Made by a program: the position numbers and the translations under genes
NCBI RefSeq assembly: GCF_902833145.1
Contig: NZ_CADFEN010000005.1
Span: 310,001-374,000, forward strand
DNA from: Burkholderia sp. BCC0506
GTDB lineage: Bacteria > Pseudomonadota > Gammaproteobacteria > Burkholderiales > Burkholderiaceae
Length of the DNA: 64,000 bases
Reading direction: 5' to 3'
Part shown: piece by piece, positions 54,067 through 62,826 of the stretch
Position numbering within the stretch: position 1 is the stretch's first letter
Layout: the number at the start of each line of letters is the position of its first letter
The notes under the pieces: generated by a model
The model's input: only the letters and a program-made list of their open reading frames with translations
The model's database searches: none
What the model was told of the DNA's origin: nothing

Positions 54067-56883
54067 ATGAAGCCGAGAGTTTTGGCGTTGGCCATCAAGA
54101 GGATAGTCTGGGCGGAGCTGGCGCTGACGGCCGCGCTGGTGCCGCCGGCGTTCGCCCAGAGCCAGCCGGCGCCGGGAGCCGCATCGATCGCGGACGCGGT
54201 CGCGAACGGCGCACCCGTGACCGTTGCGCAGGCGGACGGCACGGCGGGCGCCGTCGCTGCCGCGGGACCCGGTGCGGCAGCCGAGGCGACGCCTGCCGCG
54301 CCCGGCGCGAATGGGCAGGGCAAGGTCGCGCAGATCAAGCGGTTCGAAGTGACGGGTTCGCTGATCCGGCAGGCCGACAAGGTCGGCTTCAACCAGGTGC
54401 AGACCATCACGAGCAAGGACATCGAGAACAGCGGTCAGACCAGCGTCGCTGACTACCTGCGCAGCACCTCGGCGAATTCGGCAAGCAGCTGGAGCGAAGG
54501 TACGACGAACAGCTTCGCACCGGGCGGCGCTGGTATCGCGCTGCGCGGTCTCAGCGAGAAATACACGCTGGTGCTGATCGACGGCATGCGGGTGTCGCCG
54601 TATGCGTTCGCGGTGAACGGCAGCGATCAGTTCTTCGACCTGAACACGCTGCCGCTCAACATCATCGACCGTATCGAAATCGTCAAGACTGGCGCGGTGT
54701 CTCAGTATGGTTCCGACGCAATCGCGGGCGTGGTGAACATCATCACGAAGAAAAACTTTCAGGGTCTTGAACTGGGAGGCAGCTACGGTGGTGCGACGAA
54801 CGGTGAAGGCGGCCAGGGCACGACGAAGTTCAGCATCCTCGGCGGTTTCGGCGACCTGAACGCCGACCGCTTCAACGTGACGGCGGCGCTCAGCTACTAC
54901 AAGTCGAACGGCATCTCGATCGCCGATCGCGACACGACGCAAAACCAGAATTTCTCCAATTTCCCGGGCGGCTTGTCGAACCAGAGCGTCTCCTACTGGC
55001 GCAATCCGGCCACCGGCGCGAAGGTGCCGCTGAGCCCGTGTCCGAACGGAGGCCAGGCCGTGCCGGGCACCTCCGTCGCGCAGGTCAACGGTCCCGGCAC
55101 GGTGTGCGCAAACAACACCGCGTACGCATCGTCGCTGTCGCCGTGGACTGAACGCCTGAGCGCGAAGGTGCACGCCGACTTCAAGATCAACGATGCGATG
55201 CAGGCGTTCGCGGATCTGTGGGAAAGCAACAATACGACGGTCACGAACAACTTCGTCGGCCGCCTCGGTAACAGCACGCAGACCTATGATCCGGCGACGG
55301 GCGGTCTCACCCCGATTTCGAACCTCGTGCCGGGCAGCAACCCGTATAACCCGTTTGGCGTGCCGGCGAAGCTGGTCTACGCATTTCCGGCCGCGCAGGC
55401 GGTGCATACGAGCTCCAACTTCTGGCGTGCCGCGACAGGCGTGAAAGGCTCGTTCAGCACGCCGCGTGTCGGGGATTGGGATTGGACCGCGTCCTACACG
55501 CATTCGCAGGACACGGTGTCGAACAACTATTCGAACCTGATCAACGCGGCCGCACTGAAAAATATCGTGCAGAACGGCGTGTTCGACTTCGCCAATCCAT
55601 CGTCGACACCGAACGGGTTGAACGGGCTGTACGGAAGCACGTCGACACAGGCCATCACGAAGCTCGACGCTGTCGACGCGACCCTGTCGACGCCGAACCT
55701 GTTCACGCTGCCCACGGGTAACGTCGGCCTGGGCCTCGGTACGCAATTCACGCACCAGAGCCAGTACATCGGCACGGGCGCGGACTACGCGAACGGCACG
55801 CTCATCCAGCCGGCGCTGCAATCGGTCAATGGCGAGCGCAACGTCGCGGCGGTCTACTACCAGATCGACATTCCGATCGTGAAGAACCTGACGTTCAGCC
55901 AGTCGGGTCGCTACGACCACTACAGTGACTTCGGCGGTGCGTTCTCGCCGCGCTTCGCGCTGCGCTTTCAGCCGATCCGCGAGCTGACGATGTACGGTTC
56001 GTACAACCGTGGCTTCCGCGCACCGACGCTGATCGAGAACACCTCGTCGAGGACCTACGGCGCGCAGGGCGCGGTCGATCCGAACGATCCTAACAACCCG
56101 AACGCATACAACCTCGTCGAGGAAGTGCAGGCCGGTAACAGCAAGCTGCAGCCGGAGCGGACCAAGAACTACAACATCGGCTTCCAGCTGTCGCCCACCC
56201 GCAATACCGATTTCGGCTTCGACTGGTACAAGATCCACATCGACAACGTGATTGGCACGGAAGACATCCAGACGGTGGTCGACCAGAACGATCCGTCGAA
56301 TGTGATCCGTAACCCGAACGGTTCGATCGCGTATGTGCGGCTGCCGTATATGAACCTGTCGTCGCTCGATACGGACGGCTTCGAGACGACCTTCCGTCAA
56401 TCGGTGTCGACCAAGATCGGTACTTTCACGCTGTCGGGTGACTGGGCCTACGTGTGGCACTTCAAGATGCCGATGGGCGGCGTGTCGACCGACTTCGCGG
56501 GCAACAACGGTTCGCTGAACGAGCCGTTCGGCGGCAGCTTCCCGCGCTGGAAGGGCAACACGAGTCTGAACTGGAACTACCACAACCAATGGAATGCGAC
56601 GTTGACGTGGATGTTCACGGGGCCGTACAGCCAGGCAATCCTGTCGCCCGGCCAATATCCGAACATGCAGGACAGCGTGGCTTCGTACAGTCAGTTCAAC
56701 CTGATGGTCAGCTACACGGGCTTCAAGCACTGGACGATCTATGCGGGCATCGACAACATCTTCAATCGTGCGCCGCCGTTCGACCCGGTTTATATGAACG
56801 CGAGTTACCAGACGGGCTACGACACGTCGCTGTACACGTATGTCGGTCGATTTGCGCAGGTTGGCGCGACCTACAAGTTCTGA
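54067..56883 (+). CDS. TonB-dependent outer-membrane receptor
   Basis: A 938-residue receptor. The signal peptide ends near PAFA-QSQP, then an Ala/Pro-rich linker and a plug domain (FEVTGSLIRQ...QTITSKDIENSGQTSVADYLR; GIALRGLSEKYTLVLIDGMR; DRIEIVKTGAVSQYGSDAIAGVVNIITKKN). A 22-strand barrel ends RFAQVGATYKF. There is no N-terminal signalling domain, so it is not an ECF-transducer type. Adjacent cupin regulator, TonB set and peptide ABC importer indicate uptake of a peptide-like or metallophore ligand. GAGAGGG is 8 nt upstream. The size is larger than most iron receptors. Confidence 0.92.
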   Translation: MKPRVLALAIKRIVWAELALTAALVPPAFAQSQPAPGAASIADAVANGAPVTVAQADGTAGAVAAAGPGAAAEATPAAPGANGQGKVAQIKRFEVTGSLIRQADKVGFNQVQTITSKDIENSGQTSVADYLRSTSANSASSWSEGTTNSFAPGGAGIALRGLSEKYTLVLIDGMRVSPYAFAVNGSDQFFDLNTLPLNIIDRIEIVKTGAVSQYGSDAIAGVVNIITKKNFQGLELGGSYGGATNGEGGQGTTKFSILGGFGDLNADRFNVTAALSYYKSNGISIADRDTTQNQNFSNFPGGLSNQSVSYWRNPATGAKVPLSPCPNGGQAVPGTSVAQVNGPGTVCANNTAYASSLSPWTERLSAKVHADFKINDAMQAFADLWESNNTTVTNNFVGRLGNSTQTYDPATGGLTPISNLVPGSNPYNPFGVPAKLVYAFPAAQAVHTSSNFWRAATGVKGSFSTPRVGDWDWTASYTHSQDTVSNNYSNLINAAALKNIVQNGVFDFANPSSTPNGLNGLYGSTSTQAITKLDAVDATLSTPNLFTLPTGNVGLGLGTQFTHQSQYIGTGADYANGTLIQPALQSVNGERNVAAVYYQIDIPIVKNLTFSQSGRYDHYSDFGGAFSPRFALRFQPIRELTMYGSYNRGFRAPTLIENTSSRTYGAQGAVDPNDPNNPNAYNLVEEVQAGNSKLQPERTKNYNIGFQLSPTRNTDFGFDWYKIHIDNVIGTEDIQTVVDQNDPSNVIRNPNGSIAYVRLPYMNLSSLDTDGFETTFRQSVSTKIGTFTLSGDWAYVWHFKMPMGGVSTDFAGNNGSLNEPFGGSFPRWKGNTSLNWNYHNQWNATLTWMFTGPYSQAILSPGQYPNMQDSVASYSQFNLMVSYTGFKHWTIYAGIDNIFNRAPPFDPVYMNASYQTGYDTSLYTYVGRFAQVGATYKF

Positions 56884-56916
56884 TGGCGATCGCGATGCAC
56901 TGACAGGCTTTGGACC

Positions 56917-56963
56917 GGCCGCTCCACGTCCACCTCCCCATTTTTTGGAGCGGCCCTTTTTTG
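56917..56963 (+). terminator. intrinsic terminator after the receptor gene
   Basis: A 10-bp stem GGCCGCTCCA (56917-56926) with 56946-56955, 19-nt loop, then CTTTTTT. Confidence 0.88.
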
Positions 56964-57123
56964 CCTGACGCCACGACGGCCCGCGACCGGGACGCGCGGC
57001 GATGCAGCTTGCAGGATCGTTGACAGCACGAACAACTAGTGGGATGCGGGCGGCACGCGGCATCCTGCACAGGCATCTACTGCGCGCAGGCATCGCGCCC
57101 GCACGCTTTCGGACAGACCGACC

Positions 57124-59004
57124 ATGAAACTGTTGAATTGGCGATGGGCAGGCGTGCCGCGCACGGCGCTGTTCGCGTGCGCCGTGCTGCTCGTGTCGGG
57201 TAGCGCCATGCCGCGTGCGGCGCTCGCCGTGCCCGCCATCGCGCAATACGACCAACCGAAATACCCGCCGGGCTTCACGCATTTCGATTATGCCGATCCC
57301 GACGCGCCGAATGACGGCACGCTCAATTTCCAGAACTACGACGAAGCGCAGAGCTACGATTCGCTGAATCCGTTCCTCGTGCGCGGCTCGCCCGCACCGG
57401 ACATCAAGAACCTGATGTTCGACACGCTGATGCAGCGCAGCTGGGATGAACTCGCGTCCGAATACGCGCTGATCGCCGACGACGTCGAGGTGGCGCCCGA
57501 CGGGCTGTCGGCCACGTTCCACATCAATACGGCCGCACGCTTCTCGAACGGCGACCCGATCACCGCGGCCGACGTCAAGTATTCGTTCGATACGCTCACG
57601 AGCCCGCAGGCGTCGCCGCTGTACAACGCGCAGTTCTCGATCATCAAGCGCGCGGTGATCGTCGACGGCCACACGATCCGCTTCGAGTTCAAGCACGCGG
57701 AGCGCGACGCCGCGCTGATCGCGGGCGACCTGCCGGTGTTCTCGCCGAAGTGGGGGCAGCGCCCGGACGGCACGCGGCCGCCGTTCGACCAGATCGCGAA
57801 CGTGCCGCCGATCGCGAGCGGCGCGTACCTGATCGAGCAGCGCAGGAACGACAAGCAGATCGCGTACGTGCGCAACCCGCACTACTGGGCCGCGAACCTG
57901 CCGTCGCGGCGGGGGATGTTCCGTTTCGCACGCGTGTCGTTCAAGCTGTATCTCGACCAGTACACGGAGCTCGAGGCGCTGAAGGCCGGCGATGTGGATG
58001 CGCGGGTGGAATACAGCTCGACGCAGTGGGCGCGCAAGTACGTCGGCAAGAACTTTCGCAGTGGGCTGCTGAAGAAGGGCGAATTTCCGGATGGCCCCGC
58101 GCAGATGCAGGGTTTCCTGATAAACCTGCGCAAGCCGATGTTCCAGGACGTACGCGTGCGGCATGCGCTCGCGTTGGCATTCGACTTCGACTGGATGAGC
58201 CGGATGATGTTCTACGGGCAGTACCGCCGTACCAGCAGCTTCTGGGAGGCGAGCCCGTTCGCGGCGTCCGGCATGCCGAGCGACAAGGAACTCGCGCTGC
58301 TCGAACCATTCCGGTCGACGCTGCCGCCGGAGGTGTTCGGCCCGATGGTCAAACAGCCGTCGACGCTGCCGCCCGGCTCGCTGCGCGCGAACCTCCGGCA
58401 AGCGCGCGACCTGCTCGCGCAGGCCGGCTGGCACTATCGCGACGGCGCACTGCGCGACGCGAACGGCACGCCGATGACGATCGAGATCATCGACGACCAG
58501 CCCGGCATGGATCGTGTGATCCTGCCGTACACGCAGGCGCTCGCGACGCTCGGCATCCATGCATATCTGCACGAGATCGACAGTGCGCTCTACCAGAAGC
58601 GGCTCGACAATTTCGAGTACGACATGACGACGTACATCTACTCGCCCGTGACGATCCCCGGGGCGGAGTTGACCCGCCGTTTCGGCAGCGAGGCCGCATC
58701 GCAGCCCGGCTCGGAGAACTATCCGGGCGTGAAGTCGAAGGCCGTCGATGCGCTGATCCGCGCGGCGCTCGCGGCCAATACGCTCGACGATCTCGAGACG
58801 GCCATGCACGCCCTCGACCGCGTGCTGATCAACCTGTACGTGCTGGTTCCGGAGTACTACGTGCCGAACGCGCGGATTGCATACAAGACGACGCTCGGCC
58901 ATCCGGCGGTCGTGCCGGTTTCCTATCAGTACGAGGACTGGATCATCGACTACTGGTACGCGAAGAAGCCGGCAGCACGACCACAACCCGCTCCGGCGGC
59001 CTGA
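57124..59004 (+). CDS. yejA: peptide ABC transporter substrate-binding protein, YejA-like
   Basis: A 626-residue SBP_bac_5 protein. The signal peptide is long (to about residue 36); YADPDAPNDGTLNFQNYDEAQSYDSLNPFLVRG is the family opening. The binding-protein core has DVEVAPDGLSATFHINTAARFSNGDPITAADVKYSFDTL (in pieces), and VRHALALAFDFDWMSRMMFYGQY lies in the second domain. YejA imports peptide-type compounds such as microcin C. First gene of yejABEF. Confidence 0.88.
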   Translation: MKLLNWRWAGVPRTALFACAVLLVSGSAMPRAALAVPAIAQYDQPKYPPGFTHFDYADPDAPNDGTLNFQNYDEAQSYDSLNPFLVRGSPAPDIKNLMFDTLMQRSWDELASEYALIADDVEVAPDGLSATFHINTAARFSNGDPITAADVKYSFDTLTSPQASPLYNAQFSIIKRAVIVDGHTIRFEFKHAERDAALIAGDLPVFSPKWGQRPDGTRPPFDQIANVPPIASGAYLIEQRRNDKQIAYVRNPHYWAANLPSRRGMFRFARVSFKLYLDQYTELEALKAGDVDARVEYSSTQWARKYVGKNFRSGLLKKGEFPDGPAQMQGFLINLRKPMFQDVRVRHALALAFDFDWMSRMMFYGQYRRTSSFWEASPFAASGMPSDKELALLEPFRSTLPPEVFGPMVKQPSTLPPGSLRANLRQARDLLAQAGWHYRDGALRDANGTPMTIEIIDDQPGMDRVILPYTQALATLGIHAYLHEIDSALYQKRLDNFEYDMTTYIYSPVTIPGAELTRRFGSEAASQPGSENYPGVKSKAVDALIRAALAANTLDDLETAMHALDRVLINLYVLVPEYYVPNARIAYKTTLGHPAVVPVSYQYEDWIIDYWYAKKPAARPQPAPAA

Positions 59005-59017
59005 CGGGGGAATAACG

Positions 59018-60070
59018 ATGCTGGCATACATATTGAGGCGCCTGCTGCTGATGATCCCGACGCTGATCGGGGTGGTGACGATCACGTTCGCGGTCACGCA
59101 GTTCGTGCCGGGCGGCCCGGTCGAACAGGTGCTCGCGCAATTGCGCCACGGCAGCACGCGCGGCGGGGAGGCGGGCGGAGGTGCGGGCGGCTACCACGGC
59201 AGCCAGGGCGTCGACCCGCAGCAGATCGAGCAGATCCGCAAGCAGTTCGGTTTCGACAAGCCGCCGCTGGAGCGCTATCTGCTGATGCTGAAAAGCTATG
59301 CGACGTTCGACCTCGGCCAGTCCTACTTCGCGCACCGCAGCGTGTGGGCGGTAATCCGCTCGAAGTTGCCGGTGTCGATCACGCTCGGACTGTGGACGGT
59401 GATGCTCACGTATCTCGTGTCAGTGCCGCTCGGCATCGCGAAGGCGGTGCGCAACGGCTCGCGGTTCGACACGGTGACGAGCGTGCTGGTGCTGACCGGC
59501 TACGCCGTGCCGGGCTTCGTGCTCGGCGTGCTGTTGCTGATGCTGTTCGGCGGCGGCACGTTCTGGCAGGTGTTTCCGATGCGCGGGCTCACGTCGGACA
59601 ACTTCGACGAGCTGACGCTGGCCGGCAAGACACTCGACTATCTGTGGCACATCGCGTTGCCGGTTACCGCATCGGTCGTCGGCAATTTCGCGATCGTCAC
59701 GATCCTCACGAAGAACACGTTCCTCGAGGAAATCGGCCGGCAATACGTGTTGACCGCGCGCGCGAAGGGCGCGCCGGAGCGCGACGTGTTGTGGAAGCAC
59801 GTGTTGCGCAATGCGGCGATTCCGCTGCTCACCGGGCTGCCGGCGGCATTCGTCGGCGCGTTCCTGAACGGCAACCTGCTGATCGAGACGCTGTTCTCGC
59901 TCGACGGGATGGGCCAACTGTCGTACGACTCGGTGATCCGCCGCGACTATCCGGTCGTGCTCGGCTCGCTGTTCCTGTTCACCCTGATCGGTCTGCTGAC
60001 CAAGCTCATCGCGGATATCTGCTATGTCCTCGTCGACCCCCGTATCCAGTTCAGCCGCCTGGACCACTGA
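59018..60070 (+). CDS. yejB: peptide ABC transporter permease, YejB-like
   Basis: A 350-residue oligopeptide-type permease with LRRLLLMIPTLIGVVTITF, a periplasmic Gly-rich loop (about 45-70), and the EAA-type loop EEIGRQYVLTARAKGAPERDVLWKHVLRNA. About six helices. 13 nt after yejA. With YejE it makes the channel. Confidence 0.92.
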   Translation: MLAYILRRLLLMIPTLIGVVTITFAVTQFVPGGPVEQVLAQLRHGSTRGGEAGGGAGGYHGSQGVDPQQIEQIRKQFGFDKPPLERYLLMLKSYATFDLGQSYFAHRSVWAVIRSKLPVSITLGLWTVMLTYLVSVPLGIAKAVRNGSRFDTVTSVLVLTGYAVPGFVLGVLLLMLFGGGTFWQVFPMRGLTSDNFDELTLAGKTLDYLWHIALPVTASVVGNFAIVTILTKNTFLEEIGRQYVLTARAKGAPERDVLWKHVLRNAAIPLLTGLPAAFVGAFLNGNLLIETLFSLDGMGQLSYDSVIRRDYPVVLGSLFLFTLIGLLTKLIADICYVLVDPRIQFSRLDH

Positions 60071-61136
60071 CCCGGCCGCCGTCGCGTGCGCGGCGTCGCC
60101 GTCGCCGTGGCGACGCACGTGGCTGCGGTTTCGCGCGCAGCGGCTCGGCTACTGGAGCCTCGTGATCTTTGCCACGCTGTTCACACTCAGCCTGCTGGCC
60201 GACGGATTGTCGAACGACCGGCCGCTGCTCGTGCGCTACGACGGACACTATTATTTCCCGATCGTGAAGGAGTATCCGGAGACGCAGTTCGGCGGCGATT
60301 TCCCGGCGAAGACCAACTATCTCGATCCGTACATCCGGGCGAAGATCGAATCGCACGGCAACTTCGCGATTTACCCGCCGAATCGCTACCGCTACGACAC
60401 GATCGACTATTTCGCGTCGCGGCCGTACCCGGCGCCGCCGTCCGCGAGCAACTGGCTCGGCACCGACCAGTTCGGCCGCGACGTGCTCGCGCGGCTGCTG
60501 TACGGGTTTAGGCTGTCGGTGCTGATGGCGCTCGCGCTGACGGTGTCGGGCGTCGCGATCGGCGTGCTGACGGGGGCGCTGCAGGGCTTCTACGGCGGGC
60601 GCACCGATCTCGTCGGGCAGCGCCTGATCGAGATCTGGAGCGCGCTGCCCGACCTGTACCTGCTGATCATCTTCGCGTCGATCTTCGAGCCGTCGCTGTG
60701 GCTGCTGTTCATCCTGCTGTCGATGTTCGGCTGGCTCGTGCTGTCCGACTACGTGCGCGCGGAGTTCCTGCGCAACCGCGCGCTCGACTACGTGAAGGCC
60801 GCGCGCACGATGGGGCTGTCGAACTGGCAGATCATGTGGCGGCACGTGCTGCCGAACAGCCTGACGCCGGTGATCACGTTCCTGCCGTTCCGGATGAGCG
60901 CGGCGATCCTGTCGCTGACGAGCCTCGACTTCCTCGGCCTCGGCGTGCAGCCGCCGACGCCGAGCCTCGGCGAGCTGCTGCAGGAAGGCAAGAACTACCT
61001 CGACGCGTGGTGGATCTCGATCTCCGCGTTCACGGCGCTGGTCGTCACGCTGCTGCTGCTCACGTTCATGGGCGACGCGCTGCGCAACGCGCTCGACATG
61101 CGCACGCGCGGTTCGGCCTTCGGCGGGGAGCAATGA
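60024..61136 (+). CDS. yejE: peptide ABC transporter permease, YejE-like
   Basis: A 370-residue DppC-type permease. The long N-terminal soluble segment precedes helices; the periplasmic loop has RYDGHYYFPIVKEYPETQFGGDFPAKTNYLDPYI, characteristic of YejE; then GTDQFGRDVLARLLYG and EAA loop RALDYVKAARTMGLSNWQIMWRHVLPNSL. Overlaps yejB by 47 nt; the first in-frame ATG was used as no better start is near. Confidence 0.92.
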   Translation: MSSSTPVSSSAAWTTDPAAVACAASPSPWRRTWLRFRAQRLGYWSLVIFATLFTLSLLADGLSNDRPLLVRYDGHYYFPIVKEYPETQFGGDFPAKTNYLDPYIRAKIESHGNFAIYPPNRYRYDTIDYFASRPYPAPPSASNWLGTDQFGRDVLARLLYGFRLSVLMALALTVSGVAIGVLTGALQGFYGGRTDLVGQRLIEIWSALPDLYLLIIFASIFEPSLWLLFILLSMFGWLVLSDYVRAEFLRNRALDYVKAARTMGLSNWQIMWRHVLPNSLTPVITFLPFRMSAAILSLTSLDFLGLGVQPPTPSLGELLQEGKNYLDAWWISISAFTALVVTLLLLTFMGDALRNALDMRTRGSAFGGEQ

Positions 61137-62776
61137 TGACGACGCCCTTGCTGGATATCCGGCGGTTCTCCGCGCACTTCGGCGCGAAAGCCGCCGTGCA
61201 GGACCTGAACCTCTCGGTCGGGCGCGGCGAGCGCGTGGCGCTCGTCGGCGAGTCGGGCTCGGGCAAGAGCGTGACGGCGCTGTCGATCCTGCGGCTCGCG
61301 CAGCACGCGACGCTGTCGGGGCAGATGCTGTTCGACGGCGAGGATCTGCTCGCGAAGACCGAGCAGCAGATGCGCGGCATCCGCGGCGCCGATATCGCGA
61401 TGGTGTTCCAGGAACCGATGACGGCGCTCAATCCGCTATATACGATCGGCAAGCAGATCGCCGAGAGCCTGCGGTTGCACGAGGGGCTGCGCGCGGGCGA
61501 CGCGCGCGAGCGCGGCATCGCGCTGCTGCGGCGCACCGGGATTCCGGAGCCGGAACGGCGCATCGACAGTTTTCCTCACCAGTTGTCGGGCGGCCAGCGG
61601 CAGCGCGCGATGATCGCGATGGCGCTCGCGTGCCGGCCGCGGCTGTTGCTCGCGGACGAGCCGACGACGGCGCTCGACGTCACCGTGCGCCAGCAGATCG
61701 TCGACCTGCTGATCGAACTGCAGGAGCAGGAGGCCGCCGCGCGCGGGATGGCCGTGCTGCTGATCACGCACGACCTGAACCTCGTGCGGCGTTTCGCGCA
61801 GCGCGTGGCCGTGATGGAGCAGGGCGTGCTCGTGGAGACGAACACGACCGGCGCGCTGTTCGCCGCGCCGCAGCACGCGTACACGCGCCGGTTGCTCGAC
61901 AGCGCGCCGCAACGCGCCGTCGAGCCCGTCGCGGCCGGCGCGCAGACGATTCTCGACGTGCAGCAGCTCGCCGTCGATTACCGCATCGCGGCGAAGGGCT
62001 GGCGCGCGATGTTCGGCAAGACGGCGTTCCGGGCCGTGCACGACGTGAAGCTGAGCCTCAGGCGCGGCGAGACGCTCGGGATCGTCGGCGAGTCGGGGTC
62101 GGGAAAATCGACGCTGGCGGCGGCCGTGCTGGGCCTGCAGCGACCGGCGTCGGGCGGCATCGAGATCGACGGCATGCCGCTGGCGTTGCTGCGCACGACG
62201 CGCGGCCGGCGCGCGCTGTACGGCCGCATGCAGGTCGTGTTCCAGGATCCGTTCGGCTCGCTGTCGCCGCGCATGACGGTCGAGCAGATCGTCGGCGAGG
62301 GGCTCGCCGTGCACCGGCCGACGGTGGCGGGCGCCGCGCGGCGCACGCGGATCGCCGCGCTGCTGCAGGAGGTCGGCCTGCCCGCCGAAGCGATGCTACG
62401 GTATCCGCACGAATTTTCCGGCGGCCAGCGCCAGCGCATCGCGATCGCGCGCGCGCTGGCGGTGGAGCCGGAGCTGCTGGTGCTGGACGAGCCGACCAGC
62501 GCGCTCGACGTGTCGATCCAGAAGCAGGTGCTGAATCTGCTGACGAATCTGCAAAAGAAGTACGCACTGAGCTACCTGTTCATCACGCACGATCTCGCGG
62601 TGATGCGCGCGATGGCTCACCGGGTCATCGTGATGAAGGCAGGACGCGTGGTCGAGGAGGGCGATACGCTCGACGTGTTGCACGCCCCGTCCCACCCGTA
62701 TACGCAGGCGCTGCTCGCGTCGTCGATGCTCGCACCGGAACCGGGGCCGCAGCAGACGGAAGGGAGACACGAATGA
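61133..62776 (+). CDS. yejF: duplicated peptide ABC transporter ATPase, YejF-like
   Basis: A 547-residue double ABC ATPase. First half: Walker A GESGSGKSV, signature LSGGQRQRAMIAMALA, Walker B LLLADEPTTALD, HDLN. Second half: GESGSGKST, SGGQRQRIAIARALA, LLVLDEPTSALD, ITHDLAVM. Both sites are intact. ATGA overlap with yejE. Energises YejBE transport. Confidence 0.94.
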   Translation: MMTTPLLDIRRFSAHFGAKAAVQDLNLSVGRGERVALVGESGSGKSVTALSILRLAQHATLSGQMLFDGEDLLAKTEQQMRGIRGADIAMVFQEPMTALNPLYTIGKQIAESLRLHEGLRAGDARERGIALLRRTGIPEPERRIDSFPHQLSGGQRQRAMIAMALACRPRLLLADEPTTALDVTVRQQIVDLLIELQEQEAAARGMAVLLITHDLNLVRRFAQRVAVMEQGVLVETNTTGALFAAPQHAYTRRLLDSAPQRAVEPVAAGAQTILDVQQLAVDYRIAAKGWRAMFGKTAFRAVHDVKLSLRRGETLGIVGESGSGKSTLAAAVLGLQRPASGGIEIDGMPLALLRTTRGRRALYGRMQVVFQDPFGSLSPRMTVEQIVGEGLAVHRPTVAGAARRTRIAALLQEVGLPAEAMLRYPHEFSGGQRQRIAIARALAVEPELLVLDEPTSALDVSIQKQVLNLLTNLQKKYALSYLFITHDLAVMRAMAHRVIVMKAGRVVEEGDTLDVLHAPSHPYTQALLASSMLAPEPGPQQTEGRHE

Positions 62777-62826
62777 TCGACGTGAAGCGGGCGCGGGGCG
62801 CCCGTGCCGTTCGCTGACGCACCGCG

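Noticed and set aside
54010-59157. 1715-codon open frame opposite the receptor and yejA
   Set aside because: It covers two well-supported genes in antisense with unbroken but compositionally biased codons, a common artefact at this GC content.
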